Part shown: positions 23,771-37,900 of the stretch, piece after piece
How positions within the stretch are numbered: position 1 is the first letter of the stretch
How the letters are laid out: every line of letters starts with the position of its first letter
Assembly (NCBI GenBank): GCA_022316685.1
Contig: JAKJHU010000046.1
Location: forward strand, 1,480,001-1,544,000
DNA from: Progne subis subis
Taxonomy: Eukaryota > Chordata > Aves > Passeriformes > Hirundinidae
Direction of reading: 5' to 3'
Length of the DNA stretch: 64,000 bases
Program-made: the position numbers and the translations under genes
The notes under the pieces: generated by a model
The model's input: only the letters and a program-made list of their open reading frames with translations
Told to the model about the DNA's origin: nothing
The model's database searches: none

Positions 23771-26483
23771 GTTACTAATTTTATATTAGGTACCACATGA
23801 AGCATGCTATTTCTGTAAAGTCTCTCCCAACCCACTTTTGTCGTACACGTGCACAGAAAAAAATTCTGGGAAATACTGCCTTTCCACTAAGATAATGAAG
23901 ATGTGACAAAGAATCTCCATATGCCTAGAATCCCAGCCTTTCAAAATGAAACGTAACTCCTTACCTCTGCATTCCATGGACTACACTTTCCCATGGCTGC
24001 TAAGACTAATGTCCATATCTTAAAATGTGATGTATTATAATTCTAAATGCCCCTTTATAGTACTAGAGTCAATCAGACTGTGCTGCTTAATTCCAAAGTG
24101 CAGTCTGATGGCTCCATACACAGCTAGGAGACTAATGAAATCCTTTACCTTAAATATTGGTACCTTGTTTACAATAAAGGCCTTGAAAATGCTGACTCTG
24201 TAGCACTTGTTACTGTTTTGCAGAAATAAAACCTAGGGGTTTTCATGTTTCCACATAGGTATTTTGTTTGCCCCCTTCTCCCAAAAGTACTTTTCTTTAC
24301 TCAGAACATCAGCAGTTAAGTAAGTATCAACTTCCACAAATCACTATTTGTCTACTAAATCGTGAATGTTGATTTCAACCCTACAAAGAACAAGGCTGCC
24401 ATTCTGAATTTAGCATTGCAGATGGTTATCCCAACCACACATGTTCCAGGAGTCATGTAAAGATCCCCTACAGTTTCATTAATCTACTAATTAAACAAAG
24501 GCTTAGACTTTGCATTAATTAAACAAATTCCGCACATTTTGTTTTTACAATTCTAAAACTTCTTTTACTAGCTGTCCTCTAAACTCAGTGAATAATAGCA
24601 ATTTTCAAGCATGAGCAGCAAGTGTTAAATTTAAGGCCAGAGATAATGTCTAAGGCACAGTGAGAAAAAACTTTGAGGAAGGTCTGACAAATACCATTTC
24701 AGTCCTATTTATAACATCACCACCACGACACTCCAAAAGATGTAATAGTGACACGGTCTTATTTTCCAGTTCTCATCCATATGATTATGCCTTTGAATCG
24801 CAGAGTATCTATATTTTCATCCTGCATACTTCAGTTATCAGATCATTTTAGGCGTTCTACTCACTGGAAAAATAATGTAAGTCTACAGATTAAAGACTAT
24901 TTGAGAATATGTCTATTTATTTCTCCTTACTCCACACTTTCCAGTCTAAAAATCAAATGATTGATTTCAAAATCTGGGCATGATTTTTTACTTGACAATC
25001 AAAGTCCAAAGGGCACAAGAATCCTGTGCATGCTGTGGAGCTACTCAGCACCCTGAAGGACTGGAAGCCTGTAAACATCCAAGCCTCTTTGCTAATTTTA
25101 CACTCCGAAGAATTAAAATGAACAGTTTATATAACTTCTCATCTCCACAGCAATTTCTTCCATCTTTTAGTTTTTTATTTAATGAACAGAGAGATGGATT
25201 TAAAAAAAACAAAGTGTTCCAAACAGCAAACCAAAAATCTTTCAAGGGTGATGTGTTGCCATCTCTAGATAAATGACAGATTGCCCTACAGTGGTCTACT
25301 TAAATAGTAACCTGGTCAAATAATTAGGCTTCTTACCAATTTTAGGCTAAAAACTTCATCTGAAGTAAAATACATCTGATTGTAATTTAAGGTACGGAAC
25401 ACTATCCCCATGAGATCTAATTCCAGCCTACATCCAATTCCCTTTTCCTTGGAAAAGCAACATAAAAGTACTGAGATACAGATAGGAGAGTTTGCTTTTT
25501 AGATCCTGCAAAGTAAAGGCCAGGAAATCTCAAAGGCTATAGCTCTGTCTTCTGGGTTTCTTAAAAATCACTTCTGCCATTTAATTGCATTCCTCCATGG
25601 TTTTGCTTATATTTTTATTTAAATAACTGTTTGACATTAAAACACCTAGAAATTGAGAGCTCAGTGTATGACAACTCTTTTCCAAGTATAACATTTCTTC
25701 GCAAAACGAAATTGTAGGAGTACAATCCACAAAGTGGAATTAACAAAGTAGGGAGAAAATAAAATTTGACCCGAACAGATACGGATTTAAAGAAACCTAA
25801 TTCAACCCCCCTCTTTAGGTATTTAAATTGACTTTGTCTCTACTTTTAGTGGAATTCCATGCAGCTATGACCAGTGTAGTTACAGTAACCCAGGTTCCCA
25901 AGCTTAAATTACAACCAGAGAAGCCACAGGCCACCCTACTGCAGGCATACTACAATTGTGTACAGGAATGAATTCCCCTAAAAATCCCAGGTTATCTTAT
26001 ATCTCACCGAGATTCAGAGCAAAGTTGCTCCGTGACTTCCTTAGAAACTCAGACTGCAGGCTCTTGCAGCTGCCACTGCTTTTGGTCCAGACAGACCTAT
26101 ACAAGGAATGCCTAAGCCAACTGCTCTTACCTAATCTAACAATTAACTGTCAGCCAACATTACTTTGAGTGGGAAAATAAGTGTATCTTGTATCACTGGT
26201 ATAAAGACTTTGTATTTCACCAGCAGCAAGTTCTATTCCCACTAACAAGAAGGTTAACAGGCTCCTCAGAAGGAAGATATTCTATATCCACCTACACACC
26301 TTAGACTAACACAGAGAGTTTTGGGTTTCCATTTACCCTCAAAACCCAAAGGTACTTAACACAACCATGAGGAAAATATCTCTAATCAAAGGATGAGCCA
26401 GTCAACAAACAAATTCCAAGAGCCTGGAAAATGTACATTGCATAGAGAAATGAAATTACTGTGTATGTATCTATCTTTGTGAA
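23771..26483 (-). other. ADK: Probable ADK intron, immediately upstream of the exon
   Basis: Unique AT-rich DNA. Frames of 60-98 codons are present on both strands near 25.0 kb and overlap each other antisense; none resembles the preceding ADK exon. Confidence 0.65.
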
Positions 26484-27155
26484 GGAGGGGGATGCTGGTG
26501 CACAACCAGTTCAAAATGAGCCAGCAGTGTGCCCAGGTGGCCAAGAAGGCCAATGGCATCTTGGCCTGTAGCAAGAATACTGTGGCCAGCAAGAATAGTG
26601 TGGCAGCGATTGTCCCTCTGTACTGAGCACTGGTGAGGCCACACCTTGAGTATTGCGTTCAGTTCTGGCCCCCTCCCTTCAGAAAGGGCATTGACGTGCT
26701 GGAGCGTGTCCAGAGAAGGGCAACAAGGCTCACGAAAGATCTAGAAAACTTGTCTTACAGGAATGGGTGAGGGACCTGCGATTGTTTTGTCTCAAGAGGA
26801 GGCCCGGGGGAACCTCATTGCTCTCTGCAACTGCTTGAAATGAGAGTGCAGCGAAGTGGGGACTGGTCTCTTCTCTGCCTACAGAGAACAAGAGGAAATG
26901 GCCTAGAGCTGAGACAGAGGAGACTCAGATTAGATATCAGAAGGGTTTTTTCATTGTTAGGATGGTCAGGCATTAGAATAGGTTGCCCAGGGCTGTGGTG
27001 AAGTCACCACCCCTGGGGGTGTCTAAGAGGCATCAGGATCTGGTGCTGCGTGAGGTGGTTTAGTGGTTATGGGGTTACAGTGCTTAGTGCTGGGTGGGTG
27101 GTTGGACTCAATGATCTCAAAGGTCTCTTCCAGCCTTGATGACTCTATGATAGAA
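26484..27155 (+). mobile_element. CR1 LINE fragment, 3' end
   Basis: Sense CR1 landmarks run in order: gagccagcagtgtgccc, gtggccaagaaggccaatgg, gttctggccccctcccttc, ggagcgtgtccagagaaggg, ctgtggtgaagtcaccac and gttggactcaatgatctc, ending at gactctatgat. About 670 bp is present, with small indels, and the 5' part is missing. The insertion is antisense to ADK. ORFs overlapping it on the minus strand are shadows. Confidence 0.95.
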
Positions 27156-30100
27156 GGACATGTGACAACTGGGCAGTGCAGCCACAGAAAGTGAAAGGCA
27201 GGAATACAGTACACTAAGAAAACCTATAAAACATTAACGGCTAGCAGATATATTAGCACACAGAGCGTTCCTTTGGCGTAGAGTATACCAGATGCTACTG
27301 CTTCATGATATGATACTATTTTCTGCTGCTCAAAATTTAATGAGTGTCTTTTCTATGCCAGGAGGAAGGTGCCATTGTACCACAAGCCAGAGAGCAAGGC
27401 TGAACCAAAATACACACCAGGAAAATAGGATGGTAGGCTGAATTATGTATATGCATGTTTGTATGCACACATGCACAAAGCAATACCATTCTTGGGCACT
27501 GTAACAGTCCTTTTATTTAAACACAGTCATTTGGTGGGAAAAAACCCCCCATTTTCCTTGTGGGATAATAAGAAACAAAAAGGAAGAAATAAGAAATACA
27601 TTTGTGTACTGCAGACACATGGCTACGGGAGATACAGTCACTTGTTTGTAACTTAAGAGCTTTTAAAATTCAGTAAGATACATACAACAGGAGAGGACAA
27701 AGTCGATAGAGAACATCATATTAATCTCACTTCTACAATATTCAGGAATTCTTTGATGCACCTTATGAGATACGCCAGGGTACTGTAAATATTGGATAGC
27801 CTTTCACATTCATGTCTTTCTCTTTTTTTGTAGACACTAACATTACTGGAAAGATTTGCTGAGTTTACACACCAGTAATTTGTCTTGTAAGCCACCTCTC
27901 TCATTTTTATCACACACGCAGACCCAAAAAAGGTTTCTTCTGACCTACACTAAGCTCTTACAGCACCAGCTACAGCAGATGTGAAGGCAGCAAATTAAGG
28001 GCGTCAAAAGTGTCAGCAGCACAGAAACAGAGAGTGTTGAAGAGGTGACCTCACAAAACCAGCACAACTGTGGCTTTGGTGAATGCAATTCTGTATAAGG
28101 TGTTCTGTCCAAGCTGAGAAGCCTTACCTTACACTAAATTTGTGCTCATGAATTTGTCTGGATTACATACATGGAATGTTTGCACAATCAGGACCAAGAT
28201 TTTTTTTCTGAGTATTTCCAAACAAACGCAGGGCAAGATGACAACAAACAGCCTTGCAATTTGGGATTTATTATTGCTTAATAGTAAAGAAGCAATATTG
28301 TCTCAAAAACATCCAGAAATAATAAAAATTAGGATTGCTTTCAACCCTTCTACCTGCTAAAATGCATTACTTTCTAGCTCTTCCACTTCCTTGCCACTCC
28401 CATTTGCAGAGTGGATTACATGAAAACAACTTTATCATATGAATGACAGGATTTTGAACCATGGTACTCTGGGCTGATTTGGGAATGCCATTTGGTAACA
28501 ATGCAAAATCAATAAATCGTGAATGTGAATCAAAATATTTAACTTTCAGGAAAACAGATACAACAGTCTGCTGCCATCTAAGACAAGTTATATTCTGCCA
28601 ACAGGAAAGGAACACATCATTTAATCCAAAATTATTTTATAGCAAGCATTTACATAAAACCGCAATTATGATGACATCACACTCTCATCCATCTAAAGGG
28701 TGGAATTTTTCAAGCACACAGAAAGCTTGACAGTTACGTAGTGACAGTCCTGATAAATACCACGATTCAGTAAAGCACTACAGAAATCATCTAACCCAAA
28801 GTGTGTTGGCAGTTCCAGTGAAAGAGTGAGTGTTGAGGTGCCAAAAAAACTTGCTCCATTACATGACAGACACAACCAAGTCAGAGCTTTTGGACCTGGT
28901 TAAGTTCCCGATATTCTGCACACAAGGAGAGCTTGAAGCCACATCTTGGGCAGAAGAGGCATCCCTCAGCTCCGCTCTGCCATCAGTCTCATCTGCTGCA
29001 GTCTAGCAAAACTACCAGGGTTTGGAAAGAGTGAGGCTGAACACATGGCAATTCCTGAGCTGGAGAACGAAGCACTAGGTAACTGCTCCACACAGAAGAA
29101 CTTACACAAGGCTTCCAGGTGTTCTTACACGCAGAAGGGTCTGAAAGACTTTTGCATTCCAGCCTCTGAACTGCCTGAGCACAGACGGGGTGCAGTCCAC
29201 ATCCCACCCACTGTGAGACATGGCAACGAAATCATCCTCCCTCAGAACAGGAACCAGAAGGAATCTTCTTGGAATGATAGAGCAAAAGCTCTTTATCTGT
29301 CTTAGTACTTACGTGAGTTTAAAAGAGCAGGCAGCAATTTAGAAACTACCTTTAACACTGAAACATCTGAGCACATTACTTGGAACGTGCAAGACTGTCA
29401 AGATAGCAGATTTATTGACCCCTTACCTCTCAAATCTCTCTGTTTTGAGCATTTATACTTGCAACCTGTTCCTGCTTGAAATTACCATTAAATTATTTTC
29501 CTTGCTGACCTCTGACAGAATAGTCATGATGATAAAGATAATAAAATACTCCCAGTATGGGGAAAAAACCCTCCAGAAATAATCAACAAACCCCTCTAAA
29601 TTAAATAATCAACATGACCTTTACTAATAAAGGTGCTTGTGGCTTTAAAGTAGCATTTACTTTCTCTAGAAAGGAGAAAAGCTCTTTGTAACTATCCATT
29701 TGGGAACCGTTCGGTCTGTAAATTAGTGAAATACACGAACGTTATTTTAATCCGTGTACCTGTACTTCCTGTAAAAGGTAATTTAGGAATTTAGAAAGAA
29801 CCTAGACAGTATCAATTGCATTTTTGAACTGTATTTTATCTCAGTGATAAATCTTATCTCAGTGGTCAGCAAGCAGTTATTTAATGAAAAAAACCCACTG
29901 CTCTTTGTCCAGTTCCTACTGGAGACAGTTGTTTTAAATCAGGAAGCAAGGACAGAAAGAATGCAACAATTTCTCTGAGTAATTGTTTTGGCTTGTTCCT
30001 GTATGCCTTGTTTATTTTTATGAAAGTATTGCTTTATAACTGGAAAATGACTAAGCCATAAACTATTGTTTTATCATTCTGAGTGGCCAGTGTTTCTGTT

Positions 30101-30894
30101 TTCCATAAAAGCCAAGTTTCAAACAGTTTTCAGGAACATAGGAAAAATCCTAACTGTCAGTAAATGTGCTTATATTGACCATGACATTTTCCTCTACGAT
30201 GTTGCCAACACGTCAGAAGGAGAGGATTGCTTTCAGACTCGAACAGCTTCTTTGTTGCTGATGTGAACTCTCATTATTGCCATATTTGTATCTATCAGTA
30301 GCAGAAAGCCTTCAATATCTGGCATTGCACGCTAAAGAAAACAATTATTTTTTGCATATATTAGCAATCTCTTTTTAATTTTAATCGATTTGGAAATAAG
30401 TTTCAATTCTGATCACTAAGGTTTAAATTTGGCACTCTCCAGGAGTTGTTCTAAGCCATGTTAAGGACAAAATAATTGTGTGACCTTACTTAGGAGATGT
30501 GTACGCACAGCATAGATGAGAACTTCAACAATGAGGTGAAACACATGTGCCAGAGAGCAGTAATATACTTTTGGCATAGAGAAATGTCATCCCAAATAAA
30601 GAAATTCTCCCATTTCCCTGAAAAGTACAAAATTAGTTAAGATTTTAATTCATCTTGCCAAAAGGAGCTTAAGAATTTGGTTTGACAATGCTCCCTTAAG
30701 TCAGCCCCTCTGTGAAAAAGCAAAAACCTCTCAAATATGCTCTCTCAAATTCAGTATTAGAGAGTTTTATGTGAGTTTATTAAGCTCAGGGAGTGAGATG
30801 TATACATTTAATTATACTGAATTTTTAACAAAATTTTGGAGGAAGTACTAAACATCATCTGGGAGATAGGAGCCCAGAGATTTTATTACTTCGA
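27156..30894 (-). other. ADK: Probable ADK intron
   Basis: Unique sequence. The longest frame (28946-29305, plus) uses a TTG start, has no recognisable domain and is overlapped by an antisense frame; I treat it as non-coding. Confidence 0.6.
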
Positions 30895-31045
30895 TTAATA
30901 ATTTAACCTCTTTTGCCTCTGTTTACCCACTTGCAAAATAGTTATAATGATAAATACACCTCCACTGGCAGAACCAGTGGGAGGTTTAATTACTTAACAG
31001 TACTGAAATGACTGAAATTTTGTGCTGAAAGGTATTATAGAGTAT
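30895..31045 (+). mobile_element. MIR-like CORE-SINE, ancient
   Basis: The segment reads atttaacctcttttgcctct then gtttacccacttgcaaaata then gttataatgataaat, matching the MIR core block that normally reads as cct-cag-ttt with a following taaaat-gataat stretch. It is followed by gaggtttaattacttaac and a tail like that of amniote MIRs (gctgaaaggtattatag). It is diverged and partial; no 5' tRNA-like head was recognised. Confidence 0.65.
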
Positions 31046-34000
31046 AGGGTATTACCATCAATAAAATATAAGCCGCAAATCAAGCAAGCTATGATAAAGA
31101 GAAAGCCACTTCATTTCTGCTAGTATCCCAGAACCACTTTACCACACTTTTTTTTATTGAAAACCAATTTAATCCTAACTGAGAAAGCCATACATCTTAA
31201 AAAAATTGTTAAATTGCTGATTAAAGAGAGAAACCATTTCTTTCACCATTCATCCTTTTAAAATAACTCTTTATGTCTAACTTGTCTATTAATATGAGGA
31301 TAACGTTGTGTTTAGACTAAAAAGACTTGGACATACTCTAAAAATTGGCATCAATATTATTGATGATGTTTGGAACAATGAGATACCTGGTTTTCAGTCT
31401 TAATTGCCACAATTTTGAGCACAATCCCAGGATCCTTTTCCTGGCAAATAAGCACTTCAGGAAGCATAGAATAAGGTATGGCTAATTTAGGCCCTCGATG
31501 ACAGTGCAACATTTGCTTTTTTGTGTATGGTTAGTTCCATTAATATAATGTGGCATCTCATAAATTATGTAAACATCAACCATATGTTGAATTCATTCAA
31601 GTTTGGTGTGTACATAATATTTACAGTATATTAGTAAATTGAGAGAATCTATGTAACTACAAATGCATAGAGAATTTCTAATTCTCTAGACAGTTAATAC
31701 TCAGTTGAAAGCTCTCTAAGTAAATACTTTAAACAAGCCCATTTCTTGCTTATTAAAATAGCCTTGAACAAGAAGAGAACAAACAGGAGTATTTGCTTAA
31801 TTAAATCAGCTTATATCAGCACAGTGGTCTGTTTTATGAATACAGGTTAAACACTCAGAGTGAAACAATGACTGATATTAGTAGATAATCACCACTGACT
31901 GACTGGGTGTCAAAAGGACAAAAAAAAACAGTCTCACCAAGCTCTTGCTCTGTACCAGTATATGCTGCTATACCTGTGGCCTCAGAGTCATGATCCCCAG
32001 GTGATGCAGAGGAATGCAACAGCTACATAACATAAACACAAGAACGAGTCCAGCGCCCAGGACAATAAGTCCATCTTACAGATTTCCCTGCCAACAATGT
32101 GGTCACGGCACAGAATGTTTCACTTAAATCCAGGTTTGAAAGCAGATACAAGGTATAATGAAATATAGGTATCTTTCTCCCTAAGCACTTTTAATACTGG
32201 AACACTTGAGCAGAAACCTTTCCTCCCTCCCCCAGCTACCTTTGAGATCTTGTAATTTATAAGAACATAGCAGCATGGGGATTAAATATTAATCAAAGTC
32301 ATTACCATCATCGTTAGAACATATTTCAAGAGCCCCAAAGAAAGAGCATATTATTTCACTAATAAAGATCGTATCATCAGAAATATGTAGCATGGTAGGT
32401 ATGAAGAGGAAAAAAGAAATGATCAAGTGGTAAGTCAGAAGATTTCTGAAGCTTATAGCACTATTCAAATGCTAACTCATCCTTTAACTGAGTCTGTTTA
32501 AACAAGGCAGACTCACCATGGGCAAAACTGAGCTTTACAGAAAACCACAGAAGCCCGCAGTACATTTAAAAAAATTTAACTTTGCTGAAGGAAAAAAAAC
32601 CCACCCACACAAATAAAATAAAATCTAAAAAGAGGGGTCCAAACTCCATCTATATATTAGTGAAATTCTGGAGCAGCTCCAAAGTTTCAGTGGAGGTGTG
32701 GATTCATTTGGTATGAGGTAGGGCTATCCAAATCACAACCAGGGCACCTGAAACCAACACTGTTCACAGGATGAATTATTCTTTGCATTAAAGAAATGAC
32801 CAGCCCCATGAAATAGTAGGACTTCCCTTATTTGGAAATTAAGGTGTAAATGATTAATAAAACAAATACCTCACCCAGTCCCCAAGGTACTTCCTAGCTG
32901 ATTTCAAAGGGTCTATATAACCTTACGTTTATTTTCATGTTAAAGCACCACTATTGCATAGAATTAAGTGCATAGTGCAACAAAAAGCTCAGAGGAGCTA
33001 AAAACATAATTAGCATAATAATAAAGGATGTATTTCTTTCAATTTCTGGCTTATCAAGTTACGAGAAAGTGTGTTAACTACTTATTTCAAGTATCACTCT
33101 TCTCACAACTCTATCCTCTTAACCACAATTCCAACAACATGTCTTTCACAGCAAATATAACATTTACTATGAACATGCAATTAGGTCCTAATCGCTTGGA
33201 TTAATTACCACATCAGGGTTTACAATAAAACATTTATTGCTCACACTTCCACACATTAAAATTAATTATTTAAAAGAACATTAATGTTATTGCTTGGCCT
33301 TTTAATTTTCATTATAGAAAGACTCTTACATGGCTTTGTTTCTGAACACAAATAAATGAGGGTCAGGATCTATGCTAATTCTAATAATTATTGATATAGT
33401 TGAAATGTGGACAGTTGCTAAGCTCTAAACAGAGATATCTTCACTTAAATTAATTTTTGTAATTATAATTGTCTGTAGAATACTTTGAATACAAGGAGCT
33501 ATTTAAGTGTTTTGCATTATTATAGTCTGAATAAGTACTTTCTTCAATTTCCAAGGGTGAGGGGGAAATACCCCTAATTATTAGCATTTTAGAGCCAAAT
33601 AATACTTACATTAAGTTTCTGTTTCTAATGAACTTACGAGCTCATACCTCAGAAACCAACTCTTAATATCACACTACTGTAACCAGGGAGAGTAGTGTAA
33701 GTCTTTTATTTCCAGATCTTATAACCTCAAGGGAAACTTCCCTGCTAAGTTTTTATTTTCTGTAAAGACATTATTTTTTGTAATGTCATTATTATTGGGG
33801 GAGTAAGAGACTTTGCATTGCTATTCAAGATGCTCGAATACCCTAAGTAAAGTTTTAATTTTCTACTGAATATTTTCCATGCTTCTCTACCTTCAAAGGA
33901 CTCCGCTCCCATCACATTATTTGCCCACTTTCAGGGAAAATCAAGATACATGAAACATGACAGAACACTTTTTTTTCAATTTAATTAAAAATGCAGTATT

Positions 34001-34089
34001 TTTTAAAAAAGTTTTAGATCAATAAAAGATCAGGTTAGATGGTCAGCCTATGACAGACAACTAACCCTTCTTGATGCAGAATATCAGTG
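31046..34089 (-). other. ADK: Probable ADK intron
   Basis: AT-rich unique sequence with no frame of 60 codons or more, ending in the TAATTA-rich stretch at 33.2-33.5 kb. Confidence 0.6.
33165..33540. promoter_or_regulatory. Possible conserved non-coding element
   Basis: This non-repetitive AT-rich stretch has many TAATTA/ATTA words (gattaattacc, aattaattattt, ctaataattattg) and no simple-repeat structure. It resembles conserved developmental enhancers; no conservation data were available. Confidence 0.18.
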
Positions 34090-34512
34090 AGTTTAAAAGT
34101 CAAACGATTTTGAGAGCAGGAAGCCCCTGAAACTTAGTGAGCAAATACCTGTGCTCCCTAAGGTGTGACAACACCCGCTTGTGGAAACCGAGCTAGCTGA
34201 GATGGGTAATACCTTAGCCCAGTATCTTATGCAGAATCCATAAACTTGAGACCATGGGAGGTGAGATATGGAAATCAGGATGCTAAGGATGTCTTTTCCA
34301 AAACAAGTCATGTCTCTGGTCCTGGTTTGCCATTGGTTCAGGACCTTTGACAATATAAAGTCATGTCCCTGTCCCTGATTCTGGAGTGGACCTCAGATAC
34401 TCTAATATATTGCTAAGTTAGCCGTGCCCCCAGGTCTTTGGATGTTGCCCCTCAGACCATGGTCTCAGACCAGGTCTCTGTATTGTTATTTCACCAGCAT
34501 TAGAGTTCTATT
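34090..34512. mobile_element. Possible old LTR, family unknown
   Basis: This block differs in composition from its surroundings. It holds tgtgacaacaccc near the start, an atataaag TATA-like motif near 34353, repeated catgtccctg-type words, and a tctctgtattgttatttcac stretch near its end. These recall avian ERV-type LTRs read on the plus strand. I could not find matching terminal inverted repeats or a target-site duplication, so boundaries and identity are uncertain. The minus-strand ORF over it has no recognisable domain. Confidence 0.27.
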
Positions 34513-34925
34513 TTCGGGCTCTCCATCGTACCCACTCCTCTATTTTCGTCCCACTCCACCCGGAATCACAGTGCCGACTGCGACACCGCTTTAGTTGCCT
34601 TGGAAGTGAAAGGCAGCCAGGGACCTTCTCAGCCTTCAGGAACAGGGGTCGGTGTTCAGCGGGACACAGGCGCCTTCTGAGGACGTCGCGCTGTGCTTAG
34701 CACCAAACGTTCACCTGACTGCACGTGCACAGCGCTGCCCATCTCAGACGTTCCACTGAAAGCACTCCTGTGGCAGGGCTCAGGAAACACTGCCGAGGCT
34801 GCTCAGACATGCAACGCGATGCGATTTTTATAGCAGGATTGTGTGCTACTGATTTTAAAAATACTGCGCAACGTTACGCATTTCTTCTGAAACGGCAGAA
34901 ACATACGGGCACTATTTTTTAACCG
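34513..34925. other. CpG cluster
   Basis: Roughly 25-30 CpG dinucleotides lie within about 410 bp, including a gacgtcgcgc cluster at 34682-34691 and several more up to 34924. Flanking kilobases have very few. GC content is only moderate, and CpG persists into the AT-richer end. This could be an unmethylated regulatory island, the promoter of an intronic transcript, or the body of a young repeat. No gene was recognised; short ORFs here have no family resemblance. Confidence 0.6.
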
Positions 34926-37900
34926 TGACAAAAAATGGATTTTGCAAACTGCCATGTAAATGAGAATATATAGCTCCAAACCAATTTACAGATTAAAAAC
35001 AAAAGTGCAGAATACAACTAGCAATTAAGAAAATCACTGCTATCTAGTAATTAAGTGACTTATTTGGACTCATTTAAGTCTCCAAAACTTTTCCTTTATG
35101 GAAACAAGGGTATATTCAAGGAGGTACTTCCAACATGGCAATTCCAGTTTTATAAGTCAGACCTAACCCCCTGAACCAATGTCTCTTCAATTTGTAAGTG
35201 CCCAAATTAGTTTGTGTGGTTTACTTCAATTGGCTTATTTTTGAAATGAAGTGTATAGGGAAAAAGAAGAGATTTATATGAGTTCATGTTCTTAAAAATG
35301 TTATTAAAATTATATAAATCAAACTGCTTTTGAAACTCATGTGAGTTTTACAATATTCAAAGAAATTTCACATGGAAAAAGAATTTTCATGACAGGGATC
35401 AAATATTAGAACATCCTTGGAAGTATTCAAAATGACTGAACATAAAGCAACCATAAACTTCAAATTTGCTCTAGCAAACCTCTAGGGGTCCATTGCAACG
35501 TGAATTATTGTAAAAACCTATCATATGCTAGATCTGTGTGTATTTGAAAATTATGGACAAAAAATATGTGGGCAAATCATACAGTCCCCGATGTTCTATC
35601 AGTTTCTAAAACAGTATTTCAAAGCAGAGCATCCCAGGTGGTAGTCTAACCATCAGAAATTAGCTATTTTACCCTGAAATAAATACCACAAAATGTATAC
35701 ACTTTGCAAACAAACCACTTAGATATATTAGAACACCTTAGAGTTTAAGATCCTTCTGCAGCCCTTCCTCTTCACGTGGAGCATCTCTGAATTCCAAATC
35801 ATGAAGTCAATGTGATCTTAATAATGCCCACAACCCTACATGTAGACAGTTCTTTGAACAGGAATGAGCTCTGTTACAGAATATTAATGAGAATATTAAT
35901 TATGAAAAAATGTTCCCTGTTCTTTCTTTACCCTTTACTTGAAGCTTTGCCCATTCAATTTGTGTCTCTGAAAACAGAGAGAATAAGAAAAATAGATACT
36001 AAAGCTATCATAATGTATTTAACAGTGTTAACTAGTGTGCTAATTTATACACTATAACCATGATTTCTGGATTAGGCTATCACTGAATAACTTTGACATA
36101 TTTGAGGCGCATAGAAAAGACAAATGAAAAAGCACTCCTTTTAAAATCAGCATTTGAACTCACGTTTCAGTGCTTTGATAAGAAAACTAAGTTGGGATTT
36201 CTCAAAATCACCTACTTAATTCGGAGAGTTTAAATCCCTTCCTTATGCTAGATAAACAGATTTTTTACCTTTTAAACAGCCAACAAGAACATTTTGAAAC
36301 TGTGTAACAGAATAATCTCATTTTAGGGAATGAAAATTATTAGTCCATGTCAAAGTAAAATGCAGCATTCATTCTTCAAACATGGGAAGTGTCTGTCTCC
36401 AGTTTTTGATTTATTTTTATGCATCTGTATCAATGACATGCCTTCATTTACAGAAAAGTCAGATGACTTGGTACTTATTGGAGCTTGCTCTCTCTTCAAA
36501 ACAGTTAACTATGGAAATCAAGGATTTCCTTTTTACTCCTGTCCCTACAATGCCTCCTCATCAACATCTATGGTCCAACCTGGTCATGAATCTAGTAAGA
36601 AACCAGAGCTAGCAAAATGGCATCAAACACTTCCGTAATTAATAAGAAACAGAAGTGATGATGGTACCTTGAACCCAGAGCTAAGCAGTCATGGATAAAT
36701 TCTTCACATTTCTTCAATTTTCTGAGGTTTAGAGCTCTAATTTTCTTCAGTAAAGGTGGTCGAGACACAAATCAGCCGTTTTCACAAAACTTTGTCCGCA
36801 GAGCAGTATCTATATGATACTATTTAAAATATCTTCTGCAGAACAAAATTAACCTTAAGAAGTTCCCTTCTGAAACAAATGTTCAGAACTAGTACAAATC
36901 TCAGAAAAACTTATTACAACAGTCACATTTATCCATAACAATAATCACTGATAATCAAAGGGTTAAGTAGTTGGCAATGACATGAGCAACAGGAAAAATT
37001 ATTTGACAAGATTCCACCCTCATTCCAAACTCTACCAAAGCATCAATTGTAATTATAAATTTTCACTAAAGATGTCAGATTCTTATGTTAATCTCTGCAC
37101 AATCTGACATTGCCATTCTTCCACTTGTGTAGATGTGAACAGTTATCATTTTGTTTGTATGTCACCACAGACAACATAATCAATAGTTTTCATATCCTTC
37201 TGTTCATACTTTTTGTTAAAATGAATTTCGTGAGTGCTGCTTACTTTTGTTCCACTATGAAACTTGTTACTGCTTGAATAGAGAGTACTTAATCTCAACA
37301 ATAAACATTATAATGTATGATGGAGCAGTCAAGGGAAAAAAAAGTTTCAATATTTTTTTCAGTCCCCATTTTAACATAGTCTGTCTTTATCAAATTAATA
37401 TCTAACAACAGTGACACGAAAGCAACACAATGGATGGCTTTGTTCACTTTATATGCACTAATCTGAAGCACAAACTGCCTTTCACTCCTTTTCCTTTTAT
37501 GTTCCATAATTCTGTAGTAAGGAAATCTAATTTCATGAAACTTAAAGCAAAAAAATTATAACTGGAAATAACTAGTTTAGAAAATATTACACGTCAGCAT
37601 CAATGATTTAAAGAAGATCCACAAACAGATGGATTGCTTGTTTATTGTTTCCATATGCAAAGAGCCACCAGGAAGGCTGGAGAGCTATTCTTTCTGACCT
37701 GTCACTCAGGTGAAAGCATCATGCAGGCACATTCAGCTCTTCCTGCAGTCCTACAGCAGAACTCCCTCACCTCTGAGCTCAGACAGCACAGTTGTTCTGT
37801 ACCAGAAACAGACACTGATAGATTTTCATAACAGTTGCAGATGATACTTATTGAAAAATTGTTCATCATAGGAGAGTGGTTCCTGTGCAGGTAAACTTGA

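Noticed and set aside
28946..29305. 119-codon plus-strand frame
   Set aside because: It relies on a TTG start, shows no recognisable domain, is overlapped by an antisense frame and has no visible promoter or splice context; most likely chance.
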